Of a stretch of DNA of 64,000 nucleotides, positions 7,132-16,793 are shown piece after piece. The position numbers were made by a program, and so were the translations under genes. Source of the DNA: JADJLQ01 sp038251405 (GTDB lineage: Bacteria > Bacteroidota > Bacteroidia > Chitinophagales > Saprospiraceae). Position 1 is the first letter of the stretch. Each line of letters starts with the position of its first letter. The stretch spans positions 1 through 64,000 of the forward strand of contig JBBSBH010000019.1 of the NCBI GenBank assembly GCA_038251405.1. The letters run 5' to 3'. The notes beneath the pieces are model-generated. The model had not been told where the DNA came from. It saw only the letters and a list, made by a program, of their open reading frames with translations, and did not search any database.

Positions 7132-9912
7132 TTAATAAAGTCTAAAGCTCAAACCTATTTGAGCTACTCTTCCTGGTCTATAGTATTGAATAGTCTGGTC
7201 TGATTTTGGATCAAATTTTCCATCTTGATTTCCATCTTGTAATATTCTGGCCGCCGCATTTAGAATATCAGATACACCTGCTTTCAGACTCAGTCTGGTA
7301 GTGAGCTCTTTGGTAAAAGAAAGGTCCAATACATTTCTAGGCATTTCATACAAATCAGGGTAACCGTCAAAACCTACAGCAAATATTCTTTTACCAATCA
7401 CATTGTAAAGAGCATTTACCTGAAATTTGTGATTTATGTCATTGTAAGAAAGTCCAGCATTGATAATATAAGGAGATTGCCCTTGTAAAGGTCTGTTGTC
7501 AGATTGACCAGTACTAATACTTCCTAAATGTACTTTTGATCGAATGAAGGTAGCATTCAATATGGTGCTGATATTATTTAAGAAAGCAGAGTTGGTAAGA
7601 TGGTATAGTGATTTTTTTATTTCTACTTCTACTCCATAGCTTTCACTGGATTTGGCATTTCCGAAAGTAAAAGTCTTAGCACCACCTGATCCAGCTCCAG
7701 GAACTACCAATGATTCTATAGGATCCTTGAAATGTTTGTAGAATACTGCGGCACTGATCACTTCATTTGGAGTGGGGTAATTTTCTATTCTGGCGTCAAA
7801 ATTTTGTACTACTGCTGTCCGCAATGGAGACCCTTTATATACATAGTTGTAATCAAAATCATAATATGCGAATGGTGCTAATTCTCTGAATTCTGGTCTG
7901 TTCAAAGTCATTCCGTAAGATCCCTTCAATACGGTTTTAGTGGTAATATTATAATTTATATTAGCGCTGGGTAATAATTTTGATATGGGGTATTTTAAAT
8001 TAATGGACTCCCCGCCTATCAATGCACTTTCCAAAGTCTGCACATTATTTTCAAATCGTACACCCGTGTTGATAGCTACTTTATTTCCAAGTGGAGTCAT
8101 CAAAGTCACATATCCGGCAGCCAATTTATTAGCAGAATGATAGGAGTCACTTGGGTTTGTCTGCTCATCTATTTTAATTCCAGATCGATTATTAATATTA
8201 TTAAACAGATTAGTGATGCTGCCATTAAGTAAATTAAAATCAAAATCTGAGCTGGTACCCCTTACATACCCAAGATTGCGAGCAGCAAAATCTCTGCCTT
8301 TATCTTCGTACATGCCTCCAAACTTCAATTGATGATCACCCAATTGTTTAGTAATATTCAAATTTCCAGAATATGCCTTTTCAAGCATATGAGAGGAGAA
8401 TCTTCCTAAAAAGAATGCTTGAGCGGCTCCAAAAGGAACATAAATTGAAGAAGATCCATCGCCAGAGTCAAAATCTGACCTATATCTCCTATAATCAGGC
8501 TGTTCCCGTGAAGATCTGTTGTATCCTATTGTCCAATCTATAGTTAATCCATGGTTTTTGGCGACATGTGTTCCGGTCAATTGACTACTATAAATATTTT
8601 TATAAACCTGGTCAAATGAATGGTTGTTTGGAATATAATTAGATTCGAAGTTATTTCCACCTCTGTAGACATAGCTTCCCGTGCTATTTTGGTTGAACAG
8701 GTTTTTCCATTCTATTTGGTTACCATTAGGCATTTTAAAAGCCCAGTTGTGCATCACTCCAACTCTAATATTTCTATTATATTGATGATCCTGGTAATTG
8801 TATATTTTAGATTCCTGACCCTGGTATTGCTCATTGAAGTCCCCTCTGTTGATATTGAAATTGCTACGACTGTCATTATAAGTAATAGCTGTGGAATTGC
8901 CTACTATCCATGATCCTATATGGAATCGGTTATTAGCAGTAACATCTATTTTTTGATCTGGAATAGCCTGGGAACGATTTGCAATCCAGTTATTCTTGAG
9001 TGATTTTCCGGCGAGCTCTAAAGCAATATTATTGTTAATTACATTATTAATAGATGCGGGAAATCGAGAAGGCAATGCATTGTATTTATTATTAAATCCT
9101 GTCCAGTAATTTTTGCCCAATTCAGGCTGAAAAAAGTCATTGAAAGTGGTGCCTTGCCTTACGCTGGTACTATAGTCTATAGTCATACCCGTCTGATCAG
9201 GGATTCCTTTAGTAAATATTTTCACTACTCCACCCGCGAAATCACCCGGCAAATCTGCACTGGGGCTTTTAAAAATCAACATCCTTTCGATTTGATTGGC
9301 AGGGATGATATCAAATGAAAAAGATTTCACATCTGTTTCCATGGATGGTGTAAATGCATTGTGCAACATCACATTATTATATCGGGAGTTTAGGCCCCTG
9401 ATATTTATGAACCGATCACCGATGATCGTAATACCTGGCACCCGACGCACTATCTGAGCTGCATTGCCATCTAATGATTTCTTTATCTGTTGCTCGGAAA
9501 TACCGCTAACCACCTGCATGGAAGTCTTAATCTCAGAAAGTATGGCCACTTCATTATTTCTAACTTTATCAGCGGTAACTACTACCTCATCCAGCGTTTT
9601 TGACTCTTCGGCAAGACCGTAATTGATTTGAGTGACTTTACCAGCTTCTACTGTTACTTTATTAATGGACTCGGTCTTGAAAGAAAGGTATGAAATTTCA
9701 AGATTGTAAATTCCTGGTTCTATTCGATCAATACTGAAAAAACCATCAATATCGGTCACCGTACCAATCTCCGTATTTAATATTTTAATAGTAGCACCAA
9801 TTAGTGGATCATTACTTCTGGCATCAATTATAGTGCCCTGGATCGTGCCTTTTTGACCCCAGGTAATGATGGAGTAAAGTAAAAGTAAAAGTAAAATTCC
9901 AGCTTGTTTCAT
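7132..9912 (-). CDS. TonB-dependent outer-membrane receptor
   Basis: A 926-residue receptor. The signal peptide (about 1-19, ending TWGQ) is followed by a carboxypeptidase-regulatory-like beta-sandwich (about 22-105, GTIQGTIIDARSNDPLIGA). A TonB-box-like TLDEVVVTAD and a plug domain (about 125-240) follow. The remainder is a 22-strand-type barrel ending in an aromatic-terminated strand (VAQIGLSFRLY), as expected for BAM recognition. Near the end, DGNQDGKFDPKSD is an EF-hand-like calcium loop. It is the first gene of a two-gene unit with the beta-helix lipoprotein at 5328-7088. The ligand cannot be told from sequence; it is not a classical SusC, since no SusD follows. Confidence 0.93.
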   Translation of the reverse strand: MKQAGILLLLLLYSIITWGQKGTIQGTIIDARSNDPLIGATIKILNTEIGTVTDIDGFFSIDRIEPGIYNLEISYLSFKTESINKVTVEAGKVTQINYGLAEESKTLDEVVVTADKVRNNEVAILSEIKTSMQVVSGISEQQIKKSLDGNAAQIVRRVPGITIIGDRFINIRGLNSRYNNVMLHNAFTPSMETDVKSFSFDIIPANQIERMLIFKSPSADLPGDFAGGVVKIFTKGIPDQTGMTIDYSTSVRQGTTFNDFFQPELGKNYWTGFNNKYNALPSRFPASINNVINNNIALELAGKSLKNNWIANRSQAIPDQKIDVTANNRFHIGSWIVGNSTAITYNDSRSNFNINRGDFNEQYQGQESKIYNYQDHQYNRNIRVGVMHNWAFKMPNGNQIEWKNLFNQNSTGSYVYRGGNNFESNYIPNNHSFDQVYKNIYSSQLTGTHVAKNHGLTIDWTIGYNRSSREQPDYRRYRSDFDSGDGSSSIYVPFGAAQAFFLGRFSSHMLEKAYSGNLNITKQLGDHQLKFGGMYEDKGRDFAARNLGYVRGTSSDFDFNLLNGSITNLFNNINNRSGIKIDEQTNPSDSYHSANKLAAGYVTLMTPLGNKVAINTGVRFENNVQTLESALIGGESINLKYPISKLLPSANINYNITTKTVLKGSYGMTLNRPEFRELAPFAYYDFDYNYVYKGSPLRTAVVQNFDARIENYPTPNEVISAAVFYKHFKDPIESLVVPGAGSGGAKTFTFGNAKSSESYGVEVEIKKSLYHLTNSAFLNNISTILNATFIRSKVHLGSISTGQSDNRPLQGQSPYIINAGLSYNDINHKFQVNALYNVIGKRIFAVGFDGYPDLYEMPRNVLDLSFTKELTTRLSLKAGVSDILNAAARILQDGNQDGKFDPKSDQTIQYYRPGRVAQIGLSFRLY

Positions 9913-9935
9913 GTTTGTTTGTTTAGATTTCGGTG

Positions 9936-9963
9936 CAAAACTAAACAGACAGTATTACTACAA
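9936..9963 (-). promoter_or_regulatory. Promoter of the TonB-receptor unit
   Basis: On the minus strand, TTG (9963-9961), 17 nt, then TAGTTTTG (9943-9936), an exact match to the TAnnTTTG -7 box. The predicted transcript would start about 5-7 nt further on, leaving a short leader before the ATG at 9912. Confidence 0.5.
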
Positions 9964-10081
9964 GTTTACCTCAATATTATTAAAATGTTAAGCTATAACT
10001 ATTTGAATAACAAATAATTATATGATATTTAACCGCAACTTTAATAAATTATACTTTTTTAAATACGATATAGACTTTGTT

Positions 10082-11017
10082 CTAGTCTACCTTAACCTTC
10101 TTCTTGTTTTTAACATGCTGGAGGCTATCTGTAGGAGAAGTATTCTCTTTAGTGGTAAATGCTCTCTGATTCTTTGAATTGCCCGAGTCAAAAACATTAG
10201 GTATATATTTCCATTTTCCTTTCTCCAGTTTAAACCCTTCATATGACCCATCAGGTACTTTTGTTTTCCCCTGACCAGGTAATAAGCCCTGAATTTCTTG
10301 CAAATGATCGCAAATAATCATTTGTTCCTTTTCATCATAGTTAACCCTGACTCCCGCATCGGCGCTATATTCATATAAGATTCTATTTTTAGAAACTCCT
10401 TTGTCAAATATGAAAACTGGTTTTCCGAAGCTTGCTTGTCCATCTTTAAAGCTCAAAACATCAATTACCTTCCGGTGATCGTTCACATCATATGCATCGT
10501 ATCCAAACAGCAAATAGGATTTAGCATTCTCATTATCTTTAAAAGGAAGAATATTATAATAAACAACGCCATACCATTTATCTCCCCCTACCACTGCGTT
10601 TTGAGACTCCGGGGAATTAGATCGATCAGCCAGTGAGACCAATTTCAAATTGACCTGATTCCATTGAATGGCTCCAAAATATTTGTAATCCCCATCATTA
10701 TTTTTTAATTGCCAACTGAATATCCGAAAAGTACTATCCGCAGGATATAGAATGGAAATATTTTCTAATCTGGGAAAATGATATTGGAAAGAATTAGGAG
10801 TTTTAAGAGCCGTTACCAATTTGGGAATGAAGTCATGGCATGCCATCATTCTACTTTCGACTAATTCGGCATTTAGTATTCCCCTGGCGTACACCGTTAG
10901 GGTATCTTCCAATAGTTGAATAGCATCCTTGTCAGATTTAGTCAAGGGAGAAGATTCCTGAGCGTTTCCTACAGACACCAATGAAACTAATATCGCTATT
11001 ACCCGGATTTTTCTCAT
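10082..11017 (-). CDS. Conserved exported protein of unknown function
   Basis: A 311-residue protein starting MRKIRVIAILVSLVSVGNAQ, a clear signal peptide. I therefore prefer the ATG at 11017 over an upstream in-frame ATG at 11056. The mature part is a mixed alpha/beta protein with SWQLKNNDGDYKYFGAIQW and KWYGVVYYNILPF and a lysine-rich tail (KNKKKVKVD). I recognise the general look of an uncharacterised Bacteroidota periplasmic protein but no known domain. It follows mdh by 55 nt on the same strand and may share its transcript. Confidence 0.75.
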   Translation of the reverse strand: MRKIRVIAILVSLVSVGNAQESSPLTKSDKDAIQLLEDTLTVYARGILNAELVESRMMACHDFIPKLVTALKTPNSFQYHFPRLENISILYPADSTFRIFSWQLKNNDGDYKYFGAIQWNQVNLKLVSLADRSNSPESQNAVVGGDKWYGVVYYNILPFKDNENAKSYLLFGYDAYDVNDHRKVIDVLSFKDGQASFGKPVFIFDKGVSKNRILYEYSADAGVRVNYDEKEQMIICDHLQEIQGLLPGQGKTKVPDGSYEGFKLEKGKWKYIPNVFDSGNSKNQRAFTTKENTSPTDSLQHVKNKKKVKVD

Positions 11018-11072
11018 GTTTATATTTGACAGTATCAACGAAAGATTCGGAGACAACTGTTTTAATCAAAGG

Positions 11073-12005
11073 TTAAAGTCCCATTGCATCGTAGGCATCC
11101 ATTACTGATTTTACTGAAGAAGCGGAGGATTTCAACAAATTGGCTTCTTCTTCATTAAGCTGAAGCTCGATGATTTGTTTTATTCCGCCTTTACCCAATT
11201 TTACCGGCACACCTACATATATATCTTTCAAACCATATTGACCATCCAATTTGATGCAACAAGGAAAAATCCGATTTTCATCTTTCAAAATAGCAGCAGC
11301 CATCTGAGCAGCAGCAGCTCCCGGAGCATACCATGCAGAAGTTCCCATTAATTTTACAAGCTCTCCACCTCCACTTTTCGTTCTTTCAACGATTGCATCT
11401 AAAGTAGATTTATCCATAAGCTCGGTCACAGGTATTCCACTTACTGTGGTATATCTTGGCAGAGGAACCATCGTATCACCATGCCCTCCTAAAAGCATAG
11501 CTTGTATATCTTTTGGAGAAACTTGCAAAGCTTCTGCTATAAAAGCCCTGTATCTGGCGGTATCCAATATGCCGGCCATACCCAATACTTTTTGAGTCGG
11601 CAGGCCGGAAGTTTTTTGGGCGGCGTAGGTCATTACATCCAACGGATTGGAAACTACTATGATGATAGGATCAGGGGTATGTGCTAAAATAGATTTTGTA
11701 ACAGCACTTACAATTTTTGCATTGGTAGAAATCAAATCATCCCGGCTCATACCGGGCTTTCGGGGTACACCTGCAGTAATGATTACAATATCAGAACCAG
11801 CAGAATCAGCATAGTTATCAGTTCCTTTTATCCTGGTACTGTACTCATCTATTGGTGCTTGCTGCCAGGTGTCCAATGCTTTACCACGAGCCACATCTCC
11901 TGCAATGTCAAGCATTACTATTTCATGGGCTATATCCTTATGGGCTAAAACATTTGCACAGGTAGCTCCTACATTCCCTGCTCCGATTATTGTAATTTTA
12001 CTCAT
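11073..12005 (-). CDS. mdh: Malate dehydrogenase (LDH-like type)
   Basis: A 310-residue enzyme interconverting malate and oxaloacetate with NAD in the TCA cycle. The dinucleotide motif is GAGNVG (8-13). D33 binds the ribose of NAD. The substrate loop RKPGMSRDDL places R82 and R88 for oxaloacetate binding, which marks malate rather than lactate specificity. The catalytic pair is R151 region/H175 in LLGGHGD. Full length. Its upstream region carries a good TTTG/TAnnTTTG promoter. Confidence 0.96.
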   Translation of the reverse strand: MSKITIIGAGNVGATCANVLAHKDIAHEIVMLDIAGDVARGKALDTWQQAPIDEYSTRIKGTDNYADSAGSDIVIITAGVPRKPGMSRDDLISTNAKIVSAVTKSILAHTPDPIIIVVSNPLDVMTYAAQKTSGLPTQKVLGMAGILDTARYRAFIAEALQVSPKDIQAMLLGGHGDTMVPLPRYTTVSGIPVTELMDKSTLDAIVERTKSGGGELVKLMGTSAWYAPGAAAAQMAAAILKDENRIFPCCIKLDGQYGLKDIYVGVPVKLGKGGIKQIIELQLNEEEANLLKSSASSVKSVMDAYDAMGL

Positions 12006-12044
12006 TATAAAATACTATTTGTTTTTTTATTTGGATAAGATTTG

Positions 12045-12076
12045 CAAAAATACTCACCTTTATGTATAACCCCAAA
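12045..12076 (-). promoter_or_regulatory. mdh promoter
   Basis: On the minus strand, TTTG (12076-12073), 20 nt, then TATTTTTG (12052-12045). Both elements and their spacing fit the Bacteroidota primary-sigma consensus TTTG-N19-TAnnTTTG. It lies about 40 nt before the mdh start. Confidence 0.65.
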
Positions 12077-12120
12077 AGATATAAATGATTTTGGTCAACC
12101 ACAAAGCCATAATTTTCGTT

Positions 12121-12128
12121 TATTTTTG
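12121..12128 (+). promoter_or_regulatory. -7 box abutting the metalloprotease start codon
   Basis: TATTTTTG is an exact TAnnTTTG match with only 5 nt between it and the ATG at 12134. If used, transcription would begin at or next to the start codon, giving a leaderless mRNA. No well-spaced -33 TTTG is evident (the nearest TTG is 27 nt away). Confidence 0.4.
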
Positions 12129-12133
12129 TGAAA

Positions 12134-13642
12134 ATGAATCTTCTTAAGGTACTGGGTTTAATTTTGGCAGCAACCATCTCCACAAAGTCACAATCAGAAA
12201 AACCATTTATTTGCGGTACAGAGCATTTAGAAGATATTAAACAAGAAATGCTGCGCAATCGGGAGACTTTTAAAGGGACCGTCTTTCTTAGAAATGTGCT
12301 CAACTATATTCCCGTAAAAATACATATGGTTGCCTACGACGATGGCTCCCGACCAATAGCGGTCCTATCGGTATTAAAAATGATGTGCTCACTGAATACA
12401 GCGTATGCCGATCAAAACTTTCAATTTTATATTAAAGACATGGTAGTGCTGAATAATACTACTATTACGGAGATGCCTCAATCTTCCGGAGGTGCCCTTC
12501 AAATGTCACTCAATAAGGATTCTAAAGCAATCAATATTTTTGTAGTTAACAAAATAAATAAAGATGGGGTGGCTGGATACTACCAGGGGCCGGCCGGAAG
12601 CTCTAATGACTTCATTGTTATACAAAAAGATTATATCTCCGATGTCCGTGTAGCCCCACATGAAGTAGGACATTATTTGTCATTGCCCCATACTTTCCAT
12701 GGTTGGGATTCTGACCCATGGGATGCTACCAAGCACGGTAATCCGGTAACTTCTTTATTTGCTCCTGACGGCCTTACATTAAACGAACTGGCTGATAGTT
12801 CAAACTGTGGTGTAAAAAATGTAGGTGACGGGTTTTGCGACACACCCGCTGATTACAATTTTGGGACTAATAGTTGTTCCTTTTCATTGGTAGTAAAAGA
12901 TAGAATTGGAAATACGTTAGCACCTCAGACAAATAACTTTATGAATTACTTCTTTGGATGCAATGGTTATATTTTTACTCCAAACCAGAAAGATGCCGTA
13001 GTAAATAGTTATAATAGCACTGGCCGAAGAGACATCCGGGGAACATCCCCTTTAAATGCGACCGTAATCAAAAATGCAGCTGTTTTGATCAAACCTGTCG
13101 GTGGTCAAAATACAGTAAGTGCTGACTCTGTAGAATTAGATTGGAATGATGTGGAAGGTGCAACGAGATATTTAGTGCAATATGATGTAGTCTCTACGTT
13201 CGAATTACAAGTAGTGTCTACGATCACTAAAGAATCAAAATGGACTATACGCAATCTTATTCCAGGACGCACTTATCACTGGAGAGTAATTCCATTTAAT
13301 GATTATTCAACTTGTTACCCGGATCCTTCCAGGACTACATTCAAAGCGGGAGGTGCAACAGCAACCCCTGATATTCCTGAAGTAAAATCATTTTTAGTAG
13401 CACCCAATCCAATACAGGAAAACAAACAACTTTCTATATACCTGGAAACGAAAACTAGTTTTAATGGAACACTATCCATCTATGATGTAAGAGGATCCAG
13501 GATTCAATTCCAATCTAAAGAAAGGTTTCAGAGCGGCCTTACTACTAAGACATTTGACCTATCAGGATTAAGTGCAGGAGTATATATGGTAACCCTTACT
13601 TCGGAGAAAGGAGTCGCCAATCGGAAAATAGTCGTGTATTAG
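12134..13642 (+). CDS. Secreted M43 (pappalysin-like) zinc metalloprotease with T9SS type A sorting domain
   Basis: A 502-residue protein. Signal peptide 1-19 (ATISTKSQ). The catalytic domain carries the extended zinc motif HEVGHYLSLPH (H176, E177, H180, H186) and a Met-turn at NNFMNYF (M270). Paired cysteines (NCGVKNVGDGFCDTP, NSCSF, FGCNG) resemble pappalysin/ulilysin-type enzymes. A fibronectin-III-like domain covers about 300-395 (RTYHWRVIPFND). A C-terminal T9SS type A domain (about 418-502) has VAPNPIQ, YDVRGS and LSAGVYMVTL. It should be exported through the outer membrane and digest extracellular protein. The start is the ATG at 12134; an in-frame GTG lies two codons upstream. Confidence 0.93.
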   Translation: MNLLKVLGLILAATISTKSQSEKPFICGTEHLEDIKQEMLRNRETFKGTVFLRNVLNYIPVKIHMVAYDDGSRPIAVLSVLKMMCSLNTAYADQNFQFYIKDMVVLNNTTITEMPQSSGGALQMSLNKDSKAINIFVVNKINKDGVAGYYQGPAGSSNDFIVIQKDYISDVRVAPHEVGHYLSLPHTFHGWDSDPWDATKHGNPVTSLFAPDGLTLNELADSSNCGVKNVGDGFCDTPADYNFGTNSCSFSLVVKDRIGNTLAPQTNNFMNYFFGCNGYIFTPNQKDAVVNSYNSTGRRDIRGTSPLNATVIKNAAVLIKPVGGQNTVSADSVELDWNDVEGATRYLVQYDVVSTFELQVVSTITKESKWTIRNLIPGRTYHWRVIPFNDYSTCYPDPSRTTFKAGGATATPDIPEVKSFLVAPNPIQENKQLSIYLETKTSFNGTLSIYDVRGSRIQFQSKERFQSGLTTKTFDLSGLSAGVYMVTLTSEKGVANRKIVVY

Positions 13643-13652
13643 TCTACCATTA

Positions 13653-14186
13653 TTAATATATGAGCTTATTGCTTTCTATCAGTTCCTTTAATGTTTTGGC
13701 ATTTTTAGCTTCAAGTCTTCCTGACAAAAGCATTCTCATTTCACGGCGAGCCTGAGCATTCTCGAATAATTTTTGATCTTTTTCAGTTTCTGGTACCACC
13801 TGCATTATTTTTTTTGGCTTTAGGGTAGATTCATCCAGGGCCACGAAGGAAAAATAAGCATGGTTAGCCAATTCTTTTTCAATACTACGACTGTCGCTCA
13901 TAAAAGCCTCCACAAATACCTCCATCGATGTATTAAATACCCTGGATACCTGGGCTTCCAGAGTGATTACCTGGCCTAGTCTTACAGGTTTGTGAAATGA
14001 TATATGATCAACACTTGCTGTTACGCAAAATGCTTCCGCATGTCGATTTGCACATATTGCTGCTATAATGTCCATCCATCGCATGAGGTTTCCACCCATC
14101 AGATTTCCGATAGGATTCGTATCATTAGGCATGATCATTTCAGTCATAATCGATCTGGAGGCGGAAACTTTCTTTTCTGGTACCAT
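13653..14186 (-). CDS. Acyl-CoA thioesterase, hotdog fold (YciA/BACH type)
   Basis: A 177-residue enzyme hydrolysing acyl-CoA to free acid and CoA. The family signature is NPIGNLMGGNLMRWMD followed by ANRHA, with the second-half motif SVDHISFHKPVRLGQ. I start at the ATG at 14186 (MVPEKKVSAS). An upstream in-frame ATG at 14246 would add 20 residues that overlap the end of lipB and do not look like family sequence. It is 22 nt downstream of lipB on the same strand. Confidence 0.9.
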   Translation of the reverse strand: MVPEKKVSASRSIMTEMIMPNDTNPIGNLMGGNLMRWMDIIAAICANRHAEAFCVTASVDHISFHKPVRLGQVITLEAQVSRVFNTSMEVFVEAFMSDSRSIEKELANHAYFSFVALDESTLKPKKIMQVVPETEKDQKLFENAQARREMRMLLSGRLEAKNAKTLKELIESNKLIY

Positions 14187-14208
14187 AAAATAAATGCTCT
14201 GGTTTAAT

Positions 14209-14970
14209 TTAGTTTTCAATGTATTTGCAATCAAATTCTTTGGCAAAATGATGCTCCATCAGGGCTTGCACATGATGGCGATCAATTTCAAGCTCTGTTT
14301 CTAAATGAAGGCTTGTAACTCCTTTTTCGGGATCTCGTATCCCACAAGGAACTATATACTCAAACGGAGTCAGATCGGTGTGGACATTAAATGCAAGGCC
14401 ATGCAGAGTGACCCATCTACTCATATGCACACCTATTGCACAGATTTTTTTGGCATGGCCATCCATTCTTGATTTTATCCAAACTCCTGTAAAGTCAGGA
14501 TGTCTGTACCCTTGAATATTAAATGTTGCTATTACCTGAATGACTATTTCTTCTAACTTTCGAACATACTTATGCACATCATTAAAAAAATAATCCAGAT
14601 CTATTATCGGATATAAAACGATCTGCCCGGGACCATGATAGGTAATATCTCCGCCTCTGTTTATCTTGTAAAAATCTATTCCTTTGGATTTGAGCCAATC
14701 CAGATTCATCAATAGATTAGATTCTTTGCCAGACCTGCCTAAAGTGAAAACTTTTTCGTGTTCGCAAAAAATGAGCCGACCTGGCCCGGTAAAACTGTTT
14801 TCAGTTTTATTTCTTTTTTTCTCAATAATTTCCTGATGAATGCTTGTCTGTTGATCCCATGCTTTTTTATAGTCAATCAAACCCCAATTTTCTATGGTTA
14901 TTGATCTAAGATCTATGCCAGATTCAAGATTTTGTTTTCTGGGCAAATCCAATTTTAATTTATTATCCAA
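14209..14970 (-). CDS. lipB: Lipoyl(octanoyl) transferase
   Basis: A 253-residue enzyme that moves octanoyl from acyl carrier protein to the lipoyl domains of 2-oxoacid dehydrogenases. The motif RGGDITYHGPGQ is at about 105-116. The catalytic cysteine is C209 in IVPCGIRDPEKGVTSL, and the partner lysine K175 is in AKKICAIGVHMSRWVTLHG. It is slightly longer than E. coli LipB because of an N-terminal extension. It forms a tight pair with the thioesterase gene that follows. Confidence 0.96.
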   Translation of the reverse strand: MDNKLKLDLPRKQNLESGIDLRSITIENWGLIDYKKAWDQQTSIHQEIIEKKRNKTENSFTGPGRLIFCEHEKVFTLGRSGKESNLLMNLDWLKSKGIDFYKINRGGDITYHGPGQIVLYPIIDLDYFFNDVHKYVRKLEEIVIQVIATFNIQGYRHPDFTGVWIKSRMDGHAKKICAIGVHMSRWVTLHGLAFNVHTDLTPFEYIVPCGIRDPEKGVTSLHLETELEIDRHHVQALMEHHFAKEFDCKYIEN

Positions 14971-15066
14971 TTAATTTATTTAACGCAAAATTAACCGGTA
15001 TTAAGATATCATTCATACATATCGATTGAAGTATAGCATACTTTTGACTAGTATTTAAAAAACAGC

Positions 15067-15432
15067 ATGAGGATAATTTTTACTACATTTTTGTTATTCA
15101 TTGGTTTATTAGGATATTCCCAACAAAATATACCAGGTGCTGATAAATCTTCAGCTTTTGCCGTAACTTATGAATCGTTGAGATTATTTCCTAATCCGGT
15201 AATATCCAATGCTGTATTAGAATTTAAATTGTCTGAGCCTTCGCGAGTACAGGTGACTTTACACAATATTTTAGGAGCACAGATTAAAAGCCTGATTACA
15301 GAAAACCTCAATCCCGGCAAGCAATCTGTACAATTTTCAGCCGATCAATTACTCAGAGGTACTTATTTTCTCAGACTATCTATAAACGGTGAAATAATAA
15401 AAACCGTGCGAGTAGCTATTGCTCCACAATAG
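15067..15432 (+). CDS. Small exported protein consisting almost only of a T9SS type A sorting domain
   Basis: 121 residues. Signal peptide 1-18 (FIGLLGYSQ), a linker of about 20 residues, then a type A C-terminal domain from about 40: LRLFPNPVISNA, VTLHNILGAQIKSL, LLRGTYFLRLSING. There is no cargo domain between signal and sorting signal. A TACTTTTG -7-like box lies about 25 nt upstream. It could be a decoy or carrier for the T9SS, a peptide released after CTD cleavage, or a remnant of a larger gene. Confidence 0.85.
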   Translation: MRIIFTTFLLFIGLLGYSQQNIPGADKSSAFAVTYESLRLFPNPVISNAVLEFKLSEPSRVQVTLHNILGAQIKSLITENLNPGKQSVQFSADQLLRGTYFLRLSINGEIIKTVRVAIAPQ

Positions 15433-15558
15433 GCTAATTATTTTTGTTAAATACTTCGCTAAAAGGCGACTTTCTTCGTTTATAGAGTCTCTATCCTATT
15501 CTAAAATTGAATTTTGGCATGAATTCTGTTATATTTATCCGTTCATAACTAACTGGCA

Positions 15559-16761
15559 ATGAGGTTATTTTGTTTTGTATTTCTTATTACAATTTTCACC
15601 ATGCCAGGTTTTGCGCAAAAAAAAGCGCGCGATTTTAAAGTCACCACTACGGATAGACGGCAAATCGAACTTTACCGGGATTACCTCAACAAAGGCAGAG
15701 TGGTTATGTTAAAAATAATGTTTGTCGATTGCCCTCCCTGCAATGACATAGCCCCACAAATAAGTGATTTATACAGGAAATATGGCAGTGGAGACAGTAA
15801 GGTAGAATTCATCGAATTGAGCAATAAATCATGGGATGCCGATCAAGCAATGATTGGTTATAAATTAAAATACAATCTCCCTTTTCCAAGTGCAAGTAAT
15901 GATGGAGGTAGTGTACAAGCTGCTGATTTGTATTCAGATAATTATTTTGGGCCTTTTTATGGCACTCCTACATTTGTAGTAATAAAACCCGATGGTACTT
16001 TAAATTTTGATCCAAGAGGTAATAATAAAAACGAAACCATTACGCTCCTGGATAGTGCCTTAGCGAGAGCGATGCGTATTATTCCCACACCGGTAGATAC
16101 CTCCAAACCAGTAACTCCTCCTGTAGATACTACTAAACCCGCTACCCCTCCCACTGATACGACCAAGCCTGCTACCCCTCCTACAGATACTATGAAGCCG
16201 GCTACCCCACCCACTGATACTTCGAAACCAAAACCAATAACTATAGATACCATCAAACTTTCAGGCAATCTTTCAGCAACTGGTGGTGGACTAGGATTGG
16301 TAAATATGACTTTAAACTGGAATGGCAAGGACATAAAATTTGCAACTGATTTATTTGGAAATTTTGTTCTTAACTTATTAGACACCTCAAAAACAAAAGG
16401 TTCTGGCACATTTAAAGTAGAATATAGCCTGGCTTATAATGCAGGGTTATCTGCCATTGATCTGGTATTGATTCAAAAGCATATTCTTTCTGTCCAGCCT
16501 TTTACAAAGTATCAACAACTTCTGGCGGCAGATGTCAATAATGACAATGATATTAATGTATTAGACCTTTTGGAACTAAGAAAATTAATACTTGGAATCA
16601 CTGAAAAATTACCGAATAATACACCATCTCAATATTTTTTATTTCAAAATCCAAACAACCTGATCAAATCATTTATCACTCCACTCAGCTATGAAGAATT
16701 AAAATCTCTGAGCTCAAAACCAATCCACATTCAGGTGGTAAAAACGGGAAGTGTCAGGTAA
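15559..16761 (+). CDS. Exported thioredoxin-like protein with Pro/Thr linker and dockerin-like domain
   Basis: 400 residues. Signal peptide 1-20 (MPGFAQ). A TlpA/redoxin-like domain (about 25-170) has the active site CPPC (C58, C61) and the cis-proline loop GTPTF at 135-139. A linker at 178-222 is built of eight-residue PPTDTTKPA-type repeats. A beta-sandwich segment (about 232-290) is followed by a dockerin-like domain (about 297-347) with LVLIQKHILSVQPF and the calcium loop DVNNDNDINVLDL. It ends soon after at VVKTGSVR and has no T9SS sorting domain. It is followed by a cytochrome c gene 32 nt downstream, so an extracytoplasmic redox role is plausible but unproven. Confidence 0.85.
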   Translation: MRLFCFVFLITIFTMPGFAQKKARDFKVTTTDRRQIELYRDYLNKGRVVMLKIMFVDCPPCNDIAPQISDLYRKYGSGDSKVEFIELSNKSWDADQAMIGYKLKYNLPFPSASNDGGSVQAADLYSDNYFGPFYGTPTFVVIKPDGTLNFDPRGNNKNETITLLDSALARAMRIIPTPVDTSKPVTPPVDTTKPATPPTDTTKPATPPTDTMKPATPPTDTSKPKPITIDTIKLSGNLSATGGGLGLVNMTLNWNGKDIKFATDLFGNFVLNLLDTSKTKGSGTFKVEYSLAYNAGLSAIDLVLIQKHILSVQPFTKYQQLLAADVNNDNDINVLDLLELRKLILGITEKLPNNTPSQYFLFQNPNNLIKSFITPLSYEELKSLSSKPIHIQVVKTGSVR

Positions 16762-16793
16762 TCACTCATACTATTTTTAAAAAACTCAAATTC

